Assembly (NCBI GenBank): GCA_009693505.1
Contig: SHXD01000005.1
Coordinates: 1 to 64,000 of the forward strand
Length of the DNA stretch: 64,000 nucleotides
Direction of reading: 5' to 3'
From: Limnohabitans sp.
GTDB taxonomy: Bacteria; Pseudomonadota; Gammaproteobacteria; Burkholderiales; Burkholderiaceae_C
Shown: positions 17,436-27,458 of the stretch, piece by piece
How positions within the stretch are numbered: position 1 is the stretch's first letter
How the letters are laid out: every line of letters begins with the position of its first letter
The notes under the pieces: model-generated
The model's database searches: none
The model's input: only the letters and a program-made list of their open reading frames with translations
What the model was told of the DNA's origin: nothing
Position numbers and translations under genes: made by a program

Positions 17436-20411
17436 TCAAGATTTTGAAGGTGTTGTTTCCAACTGGAAAAGTTGAGCCTTCATTTTGCTCAAAGTGGCTT
17501 CAAAATCTGCAACGCGTTTGCGCTCTTGGTCAATCACGGCTGGCGGTGCTTTGGCTACAAAGGCCTCGTTGCTCAGCTTGCCATTGGCCTTGCCAATTTC
17601 GACTTCTAAGCGAGCTACCTCTTTGCTGAGACGAATCTTTTCTGCCGCAACATCTACCTCCATGAACAAGCACAAACGCGCTTCGCCCACCACAGCAACA
17701 GCCGCGGCTGCGGCTGCTTTCGTCCACTCTGCTTCGTTGTCAAACACCTTGACTTCGTTCAACTTGGCCAAAGCTTGCAGTACAGGGCCTGCAGCTTTCA
17801 TGAAGTCCGAATCGCCCAGCACATACAAAGGTAACTTGGTGGCAGGTGAGACACTCATCTCACCGCGCAAGTTGCGACATGCATCAACCAAGGTTTTCAG
17901 CTTGGCCACATGGGCTTCGGCTGGCGCGTCAATGCGCTCGGGTTGTGAAACAGGGTAGGCAGCGATGCTGACAGAAGGGCCCGCACGGCCCGCTATAGGC
18001 GCCACTTTTTGCCACAATTCTTCGGAAATAAAGGGCGTGATGGGGTGAACCAATCGCAGAATGGTTTCTAAGGTGCGAATGAGTGTGCGACGTGTGGCGC
18101 GCTGCTGTGATGCATCGCCCGTGTTGATTTGAACCTTGGCAATTTCCAAATACCAATCGCAGAACTCGTTCCATACAAAGTCATAAATGACGTTGGCCAC
18201 GTTGTCTAGGCGGTATTCGGCAAAGCCCTTGGCCACATCGGCTTCCACGCGTTGAATTTTGGAAGAAATCCAACGATCGGCTTGGCTGAAGTTCATGTAG
18301 CCATGGGCTGGGCCACCCACGGCGCACTCGGCTTTGGTGTGTTCCTTCAGGCCACAATCTTGGCCTTCGCAGTTCATCAATACAAAACGTGTGGCGTTCC
18401 ACAGTTTGTTGCAGAAGTTGCGATAGCCTTCGCAGCGCTTGCTGTCAAAGTTGATGCTACGTCCTAATGACGCCAAGGCTGCAAAAGTAAAGCGCAGCGC
18501 GTCAGCACCGTAGGCGGGAATGCCCTCGGGAAATTCTTTTTGCGTGTTCTTGCGCACTTGCGGTGCAGTCTCGGGCTTGCGCAAACCTTGTGAACGTTTC
18601 TCCAGCAAAGGCTCTAAAGAAATGCCGTCTATCAGGTCCACAGGATCAAGCACATTGCCTTCTGACTTGCTCATCTTCTTGCCTTGTGCATCGCGCACCA
18701 AGCCGTGGATGTAAACGTGTTTGAATGGCACGCGACCCGTAAAGTGCGTGGTCATCATGATCATTCTGGCCACCCAGAAGAAGATGATGTCGTAGCCTGT
18801 GACCAATACGGATGAGGGTAAGTACAAGTCGTAGTCTTGTGTTTTGTGTGTGCCAGATGTGGCGACAGCTTCTGGCCAACCCATGGTGGAGAAGGGCACC
18901 AGCGCAGAGGAATACCAAGTGTCAAGTACGTCTTCATCGCGCTTGAGTTTTTTGCCGAGGCCTTTGGCATCGGCTTGCGCTTGTGCCTCAGCTTCGGTTT
19001 TAGCCACGTACACATGGCCTTCGTCGTCGTACCAAGCCGGAATTTGATGGCCCCACCAAAGCTGACGAGAAATGCACCAGTCTTGAATGTTGTTCATCCA
19101 CTGGTCGTAAGTGTTCACCCAGTTTTCTGGCACAAAGCTCACTTGGCCCATGTGCACCGCGTCAATGGCTTTTTGCGCAATGCTTTTGCCAGTTGGGTCT
19201 TGCGGGCTGACTTTGTTCACAGCCACAAACCATTGGTCTGTGAGCATTGGCTCCACCACTTGACCGGTGCGTGAGCAAATGGGCAGCATCAGTTTGTGGG
19301 GCTTGATTTCAATCAGCAAGCCTTGTTCTTCCAAGTCTTTGATCACGGCCTTGCGGGCTACAAAGCGGTCCATGCCCTGATAGGCTTTTGGGCCGTTTTC
19401 ATTCACAGCGGCCGTCAATGTGAAGATGGTGATGAGGGGCAAGTTGTGACGCATGGAACATGCGTAGTCGTTGGCATCGTGGGCGCCCGTGATCTTCACG
19501 CAACCGGAGCCAAATTCACGGTCAACAAAATTGTCTGCAATGATGGGGATTTGGCGATCGCACAAAGGCAAATTTACTTTTTTGCCCACCAAATGTTTGT
19601 AGCGTTCGTCTTCGGGGTGAACGGCCAACGCACCATCGGCCAGCATGGTTTCAGGACGGGTGGTGGCAATGGTCATGCCTTTTTGCATCACGCTATCAAT
19701 GAGTTGAGGGCCATCGGCAAACGGGTACAAGATGAAGTGCATCTTGCCATCGGCTTCGATGTTTTCAACCTCCAAATCTGACACCGCACTTTGCAGCACA
19801 GGATCCCAGCTCACCAAACGCTTGCCTCGGTAAATGAGGCCTTGCTCGTACAGCTTCACAAAGGTTTCGGACACCACTTTGGACAACTTGTCGTCCATGG
19901 TGAAGTACTCGCGCGTCCAATCTACGCTGTCGCCCATGCGGCGCATTTGCTCGGTGATGGTGTTGCCCGATTGTTCTTTCCATTCCCACACTTTGGACAC
20001 AAAATTTTTGCGTGCTTCAGCGGGCGTGGGGCCCATGTCATGGCGGCTGATGTCTTGGCCTTGCAATTGGCGCTCAACCACAATTTGCGTGGCAATGCCC
20101 GCGTGGTCGGTACCGGGAATCCAAGCGGTGTTGTAGCCCATCATGCGGTGGTAGCGGGTGAGGCTGTCCATGATGGTTTGGTTGAACGCATGGCCCATGT
20201 GCAGGGTGCCCGTGACATTGGGCGGGGGCAACTGGATGGCAAAGTTGGGCGCGTCTGCTTGCGGCGTCTGGGTGCCGCGGTGCCCTGCTACGCCATAGCC
20301 ACGCTTTTCCCACTCAGGACCCCAATGGGCTTCAAGTGCAGCAGGCTCAAAAGACTTGGACAGGCTCTCAAGGCCGGGTTGCTGGATTGCGGTGGTTGAC
20401 TCGTTGCTCAT
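17436..20411 (-). CDS. valS: Valyl-tRNA synthetase
   Basis: ValS charges tRNA-Val and edits threonine. The 991-residue class Ia synthetase has the HIGH-type motif HMGH (in [15 protein letters not shown]), the KMSKS motif in [14 protein letters not shown], an editing CP1 domain in between, an anticodon-binding domain, and a C-terminal coiled-coil arm (about residues 920-985). A short N-terminal extension precedes the conserved core. It is the upstream neighbour of galU. Confidence 0.97.
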   Translation of the reverse strand: MSNESTTAIQQPGLESLSKSFEPAALEAHWGPEWEKRGYGVAGHRGTQTPQADAPNFAIQLPPPNVTGTLHMGHAFNQTIMDSLTRYHRMMGYNTAWIPGTDHAGIATQIVVERQLQGQDISRHDMGPTPAEARKNFVSKVWEWKEQSGNTITEQMRRMGDSVDWTREYFTMDDKLSKVVSETFVKLYEQGLIYRGKRLVSWDPVLQSAVSDLEVENIEADGKMHFILYPFADGPQLIDSVMQKGMTIATTRPETMLADGALAVHPEDERYKHLVGKKVNLPLCDRQIPIIADNFVDREFGSGCVKITGAHDANDYACSMRHNLPLITIFTLTAAVNENGPKAYQGMDRFVARKAVIKDLEEQGLLIEIKPHKLMLPICSRTGQVVEPMLTDQWFVAVNKVSPQDPTGKSIAQKAIDAVHMGQVSFVPENWVNTYDQWMNNIQDWCISRQLWWGHQIPAWYDDEGHVYVAKTEAEAQAQADAKGLGKKLKRDEDVLDTWYSSALVPFSTMGWPEAVATSGTHKTQDYDLYLPSSVLVTGYDIIFFWVARMIMMTTHFTGRVPFKHVYIHGLVRDAQGKKMSKSEGNVLDPVDLIDGISLEPLLEKRSQGLRKPETAPQVRKNTQKEFPEGIPAYGADALRFTFAALASLGRSINFDSKRCEGYRNFCNKLWNATRFVLMNCEGQDCGLKEHTKAECAVGGPAHGYMNFSQADRWISSKIQRVEADVAKGFAEYRLDNVANVIYDFVWNEFCDWYLEIAKVQINTGDASQQRATRRTLIRTLETILRLVHPITPFISEELWQKVAPIAGRAGPSVSIAAYPVSQPERIDAPAEAHVAKLKTLVDACRNLRGEMSVSPATKLPLYVLGDSDFMKAAGPVLQALAKLNEVKVFDNEAEWTKAAAAAAVAVVGEARLCLFMEVDVAAEKIRLSKEVARLEVEIGKANGKLSNEAFVAKAPPAVIDQERKRVADFEATLSKMKAQLFQLETTPSKS

Positions 20412-20516
20412 GGGCTGGGTATTTAGAGATTGCCAAGAGGCAATGTCATGAAAGGACTAAAGCCGTGATTTTACTGGGCTAGGGCCCATTTTTCGAGGCT
20501 AAAAACAGGATCTGGC

Positions 20517-20699
20517 TTAGTTCTTTGCCGATTCAATGCAATCTCTAAGGACTGATGCGTCTCCCACCTGATTGGCCAGCAGCAGAATTAAGCGCATATT
20601 GAGTTGCTCTGATTGCTCTGCGCTCAGCCCCTCATGCGCATTCAGCAATTGTTCATAAAAGCCATCGGCGTCTTGTAAGTTCAGTTCTGTTTTCATCAT
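20517..20699 (-). CDS. DUF2783-like small protein
   Basis: The 60-residue acidic protein begins MMKTELNLQDADGFYEQLL and is mostly helical, with LNMRLILLLANQVGD near its end. It resembles the DUF2783 family of small proteins found next to FAD-dependent monooxygenases. It is the last gene of a three-gene operon with the FAD protein and the old-yellow-enzyme homologue. Two adjacent ATG codons (20699 and 20696) are possible starts; a GTG at 20726 would overlap the upstream stop. No function is known for the family. Confidence 0.7.
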   Translation of the reverse strand: MMKTELNLQDADGFYEQLLNAHEGLSAEQSEQLNMRLILLLANQVGDASVLRDCIESAKN

Positions 20700-20716
20700 G
20701 GTGAGTCCGAATTGAA

Positions 20717-22426
20717 TCAAAGGCACAAAGAGGTGGCTACAGCGGCAATCAAATCACCGTTCACACCTTGGCCGGTGTCTGCCAAATAACCATCGGGTCG
20801 AATCACTGCCCAACCGCTGGCCAGCACAGCGGCGCAGACACTTTTCAAATGACCTTGTTTGTCCCAAATATGTTCGCGGGCTTGTGCGCTGTCGCCTTTG
20901 GAAAGGACTTGCACGCATCTAACCGGCAGGCCTGAGGTGCTGAGTTCTTGAAGTCGTTTGAGGGACGCCTTGGACTGCTCGCCAAATACCAAAATGAGCA
21001 AACTGCCATCGGCCCATTGAAGCAGGTCGTTCAGTTCGCCTGTTTTGCCAGGACGCCATTGAATCTTGACGTTTTGAACAGAGATGCCACCATTGTCTCC
21101 GCAGACCCTTGAGCTGCGGTAAGTGTTGGCAACTGCCATGCGCCCAGTGTTGATGAGTGAACGTGCGAAATGGAACTGCTTGGCCAAGCTGATGGTGGCT
21201 TTGCGAAAAGCGCGTTCAATGCCATCGGCAGGTCGCAAGAATCTGGCTGTGCGTCGCGTGACTTTCACGTTTTCTTGCGCAGCTTCAAGTCGCTCGTCGT
21301 TGTAACTCTCAAGCAGCGCTTCGTCTGCATGGCCGCGCAGCACGGCTGCCAATTTCCAAGCCAAATTGTCCGCATCGGCCACACCGGTGTTGCCACCGCG
21401 TGCGCCAAAAGGGTTCACAATTTTGGCAGTGTCGCCCATGAAAAACACACGGCCCATGCGCAAGGTGGTCAGGCACTGGCTCTTGTAGGCATAAGGGCCC
21501 ACCCACACAATGTCAACCTTCACCTTCTTGCCAAATTGACGCTCTAAGCGCTTGCGCACCACATCTTCACGGCTGATGTAAGCCGCATCGGCATTGGGTT
21601 CCATTTGGTAATCAATGCGCCACACATCGTCGGCCATCAGATGCTGCCAAACGGCACGGTTTTCATTGAAAGGCGCTTCAATCCAGGTGTAGCGCTCGGT
21701 GGGGGGGTGCGTGTCAAAGCGCACATCGGCAATACACCAACGGTCATCGCCTTTTTTGCTTTCCATGCCGACACCAGTCCAGGCGTGAAACGGGGTATGC
21801 GATCCCGTGGCATCGATCACATGGTCGGCTTGAAGTTGGTAAGTGCCTTCAGGTGTTTCAACGCTGAGTGTTGCGAAGTCTTTGTTTTGCTTGAAGGCTG
21901 TAATGCGTGATTGCCAGCGCAAATCGACAGAACCCAGCTTTTGAATTCGCTCTACCAAGTAGCCTTCAATATAAAACTGTTGAATGTTGATAAAAGCGGG
22001 TTGTTGTGAAAGGTTGAAATTGCTTTGTTGTTTGAGGTCAAAGTTGTAGACCTCATCGTCACCCGCAAATGTCCGGCCGACACTCCACTGAATGCCTTTT
22101 TTGGCGATTCGATCAAACACGCCCAGTTTTTGAAAAATTTCCAGTGATTTTTGGGTGTAGCAAATGCCGCGCGAGGAGGCGCCTTTGACCCCTACTGTGT
22201 TGTCTTCGTCCAAGAGAACCGCTTTGATGCCTAAGTTGGCCAAAGAACATGCCAGTGTTAGGCCTGTGATACCGCCACCCGCAATCACGACTGCATGCCG
22301 CAAAGTTTTGTTTTGTACCAACTCTGGCGGTGTCACAAAAGCATATTCGGGCAGTGTGTAGCCAGTGCCTTGAGTGAACTCATAGCCGTTGGTAAATTGA
22401 ACGCTTTGAAAGGCGGGCGTGTTCAT
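20717..22426 (-). CDS. FAD-dependent aromatic monooxygenase-like oxidoreductase
   Basis: The 569-residue protein is a class A flavoprotein monooxygenase of the PheA/MhpA type. It has the dinucleotide motif VIAGGGITGLTLACSLAN (about residues 40-57), a mid-chain DG/DATGSHTP motif, the GD motif FFMGDTAKIVNPFGARGGN that binds the FAD ribose, and a C-terminal thioredoxin-like domain (about 470-569). Such enzymes usually hydroxylate phenolic rings using NAD(P)H and oxygen, but the substrate here is unknown. The ATG at 22426 lies 5 bp after the upstream stop; a much longer in-frame extension overlaps the neighbouring gene and is rejected. Confidence 0.85.
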   Translation of the reverse strand: MNTPAFQSVQFTNGYEFTQGTGYTLPEYAFVTPPELVQNKTLRHAVVIAGGGITGLTLACSLANLGIKAVLLDEDNTVGVKGASSRGICYTQKSLEIFQKLGVFDRIAKKGIQWSVGRTFAGDDEVYNFDLKQQSNFNLSQQPAFINIQQFYIEGYLVERIQKLGSVDLRWQSRITAFKQNKDFATLSVETPEGTYQLQADHVIDATGSHTPFHAWTGVGMESKKGDDRWCIADVRFDTHPPTERYTWIEAPFNENRAVWQHLMADDVWRIDYQMEPNADAAYISREDVVRKRLERQFGKKVKVDIVWVGPYAYKSQCLTTLRMGRVFFMGDTAKIVNPFGARGGNTGVADADNLAWKLAAVLRGHADEALLESYNDERLEAAQENVKVTRRTARFLRPADGIERAFRKATISLAKQFHFARSLINTGRMAVANTYRSSRVCGDNGGISVQNVKIQWRPGKTGELNDLLQWADGSLLILVFGEQSKASLKRLQELSTSGLPVRCVQVLSKGDSAQAREHIWDKQGHLKSVCAAVLASGWAVIRPDGYLADTGQGVNGDLIAAVATSLCL

Positions 22427-22430
22427 GGTT

Positions 22431-23552
22431 TCAACGCATCCCAACTTTGACGTTGCCAAAAACCGATTGTGCTTCTCGGGGTAAGCAGCGCCAGTATTGT
22501 TCGCTGGCTTGCACCACCCCTCCCAATTCGGTAGCCGCTTGCCATGCCCAACGAGGGTTGAACAAAAAGGCTCTGGCAAAGGCAATGAGGTTGGCATCAC
22601 CGCGCTGCAAAATAGCCTCGGCTTGTTGAGCTTGCGTAATTAAGCCGACTGCAATGGTGGGTAGACCGGATTTGTCTTTCACTGTTTTGGCAAAAGGCAC
22701 TTGGTATTCAGGACCGATTGCAATTTTTTGTTGAGCGGCAACCCCGCCTGAGGAAATATGGACAAAGTTAGCGCCTGCGTCTTTCAGGCGCACAGACAAG
22801 TCGGCTGTCTCTTCAGGGTTCCAGCCGTCTTCAACCCAATCGGTGGCTGAAAGACGAATGCCTAAAACGCCATTGAACTTAGCCCGCACAGCTGAAAAAA
22901 TTTCTCGAATAAATCGTGTGCGGTTTTCAAAAGAGCCCCCATAGGCATCGGTTCTCTTGTTTGAAATGGGCGATAAAAATTGATGCAGCAAATAACCATG
23001 CGCCGCATGGAGTTCAAGCATTTCAATGCCCATGTCTTGCGCACGCTCGGCTGTTTTGACGAAGGCATTTTTGATGCGATCAAGGCCTGCAGCGTCCAAT
23101 TCTGTGGGGGGCATTTCAGTGGCCAGATGTGGCAAGGCACTGGGTGCGAGGGGTTGCCAACCTCCATGTGCCGAATCTAGCAGTTGCCCACCATGCCAAG
23201 GGGCAGCGCTGGAAGCTTTGCGGCCAGCGTGGCTAATTTGAATGGCAACGGGTACGTGGGGTGCCAGTTTTCGAGCCCGGCCTAATTTGTCTTGCAAAGC
23301 TTCGGCCGTAGCGTCATTCCACAAACCCAAACAACCCGGGCTGATGCGGCCTTCTTCGGTCACGGCGGTGGCTTCTAGAATGACCAAGCCAGCACCACTG
23401 TTGAGCAAAGAAGTCCAGTGCGCCAAATGCCAATCGGTGGCTTTGCCATGATCGGCCGAATACTGGCACATGGGTGCAATCACGATGCGATTGGTCAACT
23501 TGAGGGGGCCGTTGGGGGCGGGGAGCTGATACTCGGAAAAAAGAAGGCTCAT
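22431..23552 (-). CDS. Old yellow enzyme family NADH:flavin oxidoreductase (YqjM/NamA-like)
   Basis: The 373-residue FMN protein begins with an OYE N-terminus (LTNRIVIAPMCQYSADHG), where the Cys in APMCQYSA is the YqjM-class redox-sensing cysteine. It has HAGRKAS, the catalytic HAAHGYLLHQFLSPISNKRTD segment and a C-terminal R/FMN phosphate-binding region (ALIAFARAFLFNPRWAW). These enzymes reduce activated C=C bonds. It heads an operon with the FAD monooxygenase (4 bp away) and the DUF2783-like protein, an association recalling fused salicylyl-CoA hydroxylase/OYE proteins. It is divergent from yaaA. Confidence 0.88.
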   Translation of the reverse strand: MSLLFSEYQLPAPNGPLKLTNRIVIAPMCQYSADHGKATDWHLAHWTSLLNSGAGLVILEATAVTEEGRISPGCLGLWNDATAEALQDKLGRARKLAPHVPVAIQISHAGRKASSAAPWHGGQLLDSAHGGWQPLAPSALPHLATEMPPTELDAAGLDRIKNAFVKTAERAQDMGIEMLELHAAHGYLLHQFLSPISNKRTDAYGGSFENRTRFIREIFSAVRAKFNGVLGIRLSATDWVEDGWNPEETADLSVRLKDAGANFVHISSGGVAAQQKIAIGPEYQVPFAKTVKDKSGLPTIAVGLITQAQQAEAILQRGDANLIAFARAFLFNPRWAWQAATELGGVVQASEQYWRCLPREAQSVFGNVKVGMR

Positions 23553-23679
23553 TATGTTTTACTTTGCGTTGGCGGTCTTGAATGATTTGCGATGAAAATA
23601 GACACAATTTGAGGCTAATGCCTTTGCCTGCAAAGTAGTGTCACCTGCAAGATAATTGAGGTCTTAAAGGATTTTTCGC

Positions 23680-24462
23680 ATGTTGCTTCTATTGTCTCCT
23701 GCTAAATCGTTGGATTACCACTCCCCAGCGGAGGGGGTGCCACACACCTTGCCTCAATTTGTCTCTCAATCTGAAGAATTGATAGAGGTATTGAAACATA
23801 AAACGCCGGCTCAAATTTCTGAATTAATGGATTTGAGTGACAACTTGGCTGCTTTGAATGTGGCCAGATATGAAGCCTGGCGGCCTAAATTCAGCGACAA
23901 AAATTCAAAACAGGCTGTATTGGCTTTTAACGGCGACGTCTACGACGGCCTAGATGCTAAGTCCTTGAAGCCCAAGGACCTTGAGTGGGCGCAAGACCAC
24001 CTTTGTATTTTGAGTGGCTTGTATGGGGTGTTGCGCCCCTTAGATTGGATGCAACCCTATCGCTTGGAAATGGGCACTGCCTTGACCAATCCACGTGGCA
24101 AAAATTTGTATCAATTTTGGGGCGCTAGCATCGCGCACCATTTCAACGAGCAGCTGGCAAAAGAGAAAGCGCCTGTGGTGATCAATTTGGCCTCGCAAGA
24201 GTATTTCAAGGTGGTTGATCAAAAGGTTTTGAAGGCGAGAGTGGTGGAGTGTGTGTTTGAAGAATACAAAGGCGGCAAGTACAAAGTGATCAGTTTCTTT
24301 GCCAAGCGCGCGCGCGGTTTACTGGCGCGGTATGCCATTCAGAAGCACATTCAAATTCCGGAAAAGTTAAAAGACTTCAATTTGGAGGGCTATGCTTATG
24401 CGGCCTCTGAGTCTGATGTCAATCGCTGGGTTTTCCGTCGTCGTGAAAAGGGTGCGGTATGA
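23680..24462 (+). CDS. yaaA: Peroxide stress protein YaaA
   Basis: YaaA (DUF328) limits damage by reducing free iron during peroxide stress. The 260-residue protein begins [17 protein letters not shown] and has [31 protein letters not shown] and a C-terminal [10 protein letters not shown], all family features. No OxyR site was identified in the 127-bp gap before it. Its last 4 bases overlap queF. Confidence 0.95.
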   Translation: MLLLLSPAKSLDYHSPAEGVPHTLPQFVSQSEELIEVLKHKTPAQISELMDLSDNLAALNVARYEAWRPKFSDKNSKQAVLAFNGDVYDGLDAKSLKPKDLEWAQDHLCILSGLYGVLRPLDWMQPYRLEMGTALTNPRGKNLYQFWGASIAHHFNEQLAKEKAPVVINLASQEYFKVVDQKVLKARVVECVFEEYKGGKYKVISFFAKRARGLLARYAIQKHIQIPEKLKDFNLEGYAYAASESDVNRWVFRRREKGAV

Positions 24463-25304
24463 ACCAGCCAGAGCAATCTCAGCTGGGCAAAAACAGCGCC
24501 TATGTCGATCAATACGATGCGTCCTTGTTGTTTCCTATTCCACGAGCGGTCAAGCGCGAAGAGTTGGGCATTCTAGGTTCTCCTATTTTCTTTGGTGCAG
24601 ATTTGTGGACTGCGTTTGAACTATCGTGGCTCAATCTGAAGGGCAAGCCTCAAGTGGCCATTGCGCACATCACGGTACCCGCGGAAAGCACACACATCAT
24701 TGAAAGTAAATCTTTCAAGCTTTACTTGAACAGTTTCAATGCCACGCAATTTGTCGATGTGCAAGCGGTGCGTGGTTGCATGCGAGAAGATTTAGACACG
24801 GCTTTGTGGCATGGCAGCAAAATTCTTGCGCGCTGCGGCGTCAAAATAATTTTCCCTGAAGAGTTTGACAAAGAGCCTGTACATGAACTGGATGGCCTCA
24901 ACTTAGACCGCATGGACATTGAGTGCACACACTATCAGCCCGCGCCAGAATTACTCAAGGCTCAACAAGATGAAGCCCCAGTGACTGAAACATTCGTGAG
25001 TCACTTGCTCAAAAGCAATTGTTTGGTGACGGGTCAGCCCGATTGGGGAAGTGTTCAAATTTCATACTCGGGCGATCAAATTGATCAAGCAGGCTTGCTG
25101 CAATACATTGTGAGTTTCAGAAATCACAATGAATTCCATGAGCAATGCGTGGAGCGCATCTTCATGGACATTTGGACGCGCTGCAAACCTTTGAAGCTGT
25201 CGGTGTATGCCCGTTACACAAGGCGTGGCGGCTTGGACATCAACCCTTGGCGCACCAGTCACCCACAATCGCCGCCTAAAAATATTCGCACAGCGCGTCA
25301 ATAA
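24459..25304 (+). CDS. queF: NADPH-dependent 7-cyano-7-deazaguanine reductase (long type)
   Basis: QueF reduces preQ0 to preQ1 in queuosine synthesis. The 281-residue protein is the long, two-domain form. The catalytic pair is visible as C188 and D195 in [13 protein letters not shown], matching E. coli C190 and D197, and the NADPH-binding motif is [16 protein letters not shown]. It overlaps yaaA by 4 bp and converges on the crotonase gene, with 23 bp between stops. Confidence 0.96.
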   Translation: MNQPEQSQLGKNSAYVDQYDASLLFPIPRAVKREELGILGSPIFFGADLWTAFELSWLNLKGKPQVAIAHITVPAESTHIIESKSFKLYLNSFNATQFVDVQAVRGCMREDLDTALWHGSKILARCGVKIIFPEEFDKEPVHELDGLNLDRMDIECTHYQPAPELLKAQQDEAPVTETFVSHLLKSNCLVTGQPDWGSVQISYSGDQIDQAGLLQYIVSFRNHNEFHEQCVERIFMDIWTRCKPLKLSVYARYTRRGGLDINPWRTSHPQSPPKNIRTARQ

Positions 25305-25327
25305 TTTGATGTTGACGCAAGCTTGCT

Positions 25328-26170
25328 TTAGCCCAGAGTTTTAAAGCCTTTGAGCGGCGCAAGTGGCGGGAACTTCGCGGGTCTTTTTTCTTTTGCGGCC
25401 GCAATCGCTTCACGGATATGCGGGTTGCTCCAAATGGCGCCTTGCAACCAACCCATTTGGCGCAGACTGTCTTCTACGCTGTGATCGCGAGCATAGTTGA
25501 GTGCTTGTTTGGTGCCCCAAATGGCCACGGGCGGCTTGTTGGCCATTTCTTTGGCACATGCCAGCGCACCTGCCACCAAAGCTTCTTGGGTCTCAAACAC
25601 CTGGGTCACCAGGCCGTGTTTCAAAGCGTTCTCTGCACTCAAGCGGCGGCCGGTATAAGCCAATTCTTTAACCAAGCCCATGGGCAGCAATTTGGGCAAG
25701 CGTTGCAAAGTACCCACGTCGGCCACCAGGCCAATGTTGATTTCTTGAATGCAGAAAAATGCGTCTTGTGTGGCGTAGCGAATGCAGCAAGCCGTGACCA
25801 TGTCGACCCCACTTCCAATACAACCCCCATGAATGGCAGCAATCACAGGGATGCGCATGCTCTCAAGAAGTGTGAAGGTGGACTGCATGTCGGTGAGCGA
25901 GTCGTAGATGGCTGCACGGCCCTCTGCGCTGTCAGCGTCCATGGAGATGGCGCCAGAGAAAGTTTCTAGGGCCATGCCCGCAGAAAAATGCTTGCCAGTG
26001 CTAGAAATGACCAAGGCCCGTGCCAGGCCAGCATCGTTCAACTGGCGCAGCACCGTATCCAGTTCGCGCCAAAATGTAGGATGCATGGTGTTGAACGATT
26101 CGGGCTTGTTCAGCACCAAATGGGCGACATTGTCATTCGTCGTCAAAGAAAAGTAATTGAGTTTGTCCAT
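25328..26170 (-). CDS. Crotonase family, delta(3,5)-delta(2,4)-dienoyl-CoA isomerase-like
   Basis: The 280-residue protein has the crotonase oxyanion segments (KHFSAGMALE and IHGGCIGSGVD). D123, E143 and D151 in VDMVTACC, IQEINIGL and ADVGTLQRLPK reproduce the spacing and context of the three acidic residues of rat dienoyl-CoA isomerase (176, 196, 204). It would shift double bonds in unsaturated fatty-acid oxidation. The start at 26170 overlaps the 3' end of dinB by 38 bp on the same strand, unusually long; an upstream start would overlap even more. Confidence 0.88.
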   Translation of the reverse strand: MDKLNYFSLTTNDNVAHLVLNKPESFNTMHPTFWRELDTVLRQLNDAGLARALVISSTGKHFSAGMALETFSGAISMDADSAEGRAAIYDSLTDMQSTFTLLESMRIPVIAAIHGGCIGSGVDMVTACCIRYATQDAFFCIQEINIGLVADVGTLQRLPKLLPMGLVKELAYTGRRLSAENALKHGLVTQVFETQEALVAGALACAKEMANKPPVAIWGTKQALNYARDHSVEDSLRQMGWLQGAIWSNPHIREAIAAAKEKRPAKFPPLAPLKGFKTLG

Positions 26171-27434
26171 CGGGGCTGGCCTCGTTGAGCTCTGGGTTGG
26201 AGGATTGCAGTGAACTGTAACTTGCGTTGGGTTCGGGTGCTGTCCCGTGTTTGACCAAAGACCCAACGCGCACGCCCAGCAATCTGAGTTTGCGCGACAA
26301 ATCCACCCGCTTTAAACACAATCCCGCAAACTTTCGAATCTCTTTGGCATCTTGTGTGTAAAAGGTGAGGGTTTGATCTCGTGTCACACTTTTGAAGTTG
26401 TCATATCGCAGCTTGATGCCGATGGTTTTGCCGTCGTAGCCCTTGCGCTTTAAATCGGCGGCCAATTGTTGGCAAAGCTTGGTAAAAACTTTTCCCAATT
26501 CTTCCTTGTCACGTACAGCATGCAAGTCGGTTTCGAAGGTGGTTTCACGGCTGATGCTGACGGGCTCGCTTTCGGTACTGATGGGTCGTTCGTCACGGCC
26601 CCACGCCGCCTCTTGCAACCACGCGCCATACACTTTGCCAAAGTGCAATTGCAGCCAAGGCAATTCACAGGCGGCCAATTCGCCAATGGTTTGAATGCCA
26701 TGTTGTTTGAGTTTCTCATCTGCTTTGGGGCCCACGCCATTGATCTTGCGGCAACTCAAGGGCCAAATGGCCGTTTGCAAGTCTTCTTCATGAACGATGG
26801 AAATGCCATTGGGCTTGTTGAACTCGCTGGCCATCTTCGCAATCAGTTTGTTCGGTGCAACGCCCACAGAGCAGGTGAGGCCAGTGGCTTCAAAAATGCA
26901 TTTTTGAATCAAGCGTGCCAACACCCTGCCGCCTTCACGCTGACCGCCAGGCACCTCTGTGAAATCAATGTAGACCTCATCTACGCCGCGGTCTTCCATG
27001 AGCGGGGCAATTTCCGTGATGATGCCTTTGAAGACTTTCGAGTAATGCCTGTATTGATCGAAATCCACCGGCAACAAAATGGCTTGAGGGCAGAGTTTGG
27101 CGGCTTTCATGAGCCCCATGGCCGAGCCAATGCCAAATTGCCTGGCCGCATAGGTGGCCGTGGTGATGACGCCGCGGCCGGTATAGCCCTCAATGCGCGG
27201 GAAAAAATCCAAGGGTATTTCAGACAAGTTGTCGGCAGACCATTCGAAGTCTGGATGGGCTAAACGCAAGCGCCCCAGCAGGTCATCTTCTTTGCGTCTG
27301 CCACCGCCGATGACCACGGGTAGGCCTTTGAGTTGGGGGTAACGCAACAACTCGACGGACGCATAAAAAGCGTCCATGTCAAGGTGGGCAATGCGCCGCG
27401 TGAGCGGCGCTGAAGGTGCTTTGATGTCAGTCAC
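26133..27434 (-). CDS. dinB: DNA polymerase IV (Y family)
   Basis: DinB is an error-prone translesion polymerase. The 433-residue protein has HLDMDAFYASVE (D19 binds metal), a GVDEVYIDFTEV catalytic acidic pair where the usual S-x-DE serine is Gly, ATYAARQFGIGSAM, and the fingerlike/helix-hairpin-helix region KINGVGPKADEKLKQHG. The length exceeds the E. coli enzyme (351), mainly through an insertion of about 37 residues at 47-85 (from RRKED to EGYTG) in the region between the first metal-binding motif and GRGVITTATYAAR, plus a longer C-terminus. No obvious beta-clamp peptide was confirmed, although QTQLLFF at the C-terminus is a plausible one. No LexA box is recognised. Confidence 0.93.
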   Translation of the reverse strand: MTDIKAPSAPLTRRIAHLDMDAFYASVELLRYPQLKGLPVVIGGGRRKEDDLLGRLRLAHPDFEWSADNLSEIPLDFFPRIEGYTGRGVITTATYAARQFGIGSAMGLMKAAKLCPQAILLPVDFDQYRHYSKVFKGIITEIAPLMEDRGVDEVYIDFTEVPGGQREGGRVLARLIQKCIFEATGLTCSVGVAPNKLIAKMASEFNKPNGISIVHEEDLQTAIWPLSCRKINGVGPKADEKLKQHGIQTIGELAACELPWLQLHFGKVYGAWLQEAAWGRDERPISTESEPVSISRETTFETDLHAVRDKEELGKVFTKLCQQLAADLKRKGYDGKTIGIKLRYDNFKSVTRDQTLTFYTQDAKEIRKFAGLCLKRVDLSRKLRLLGVRVGSLVKHGTAPEPNASYSSLQSSNPELNEASPDGQTQLLFFDDE

Positions 27435-27458
27435 AAACTCAAAGCAAAGAGAGACACT

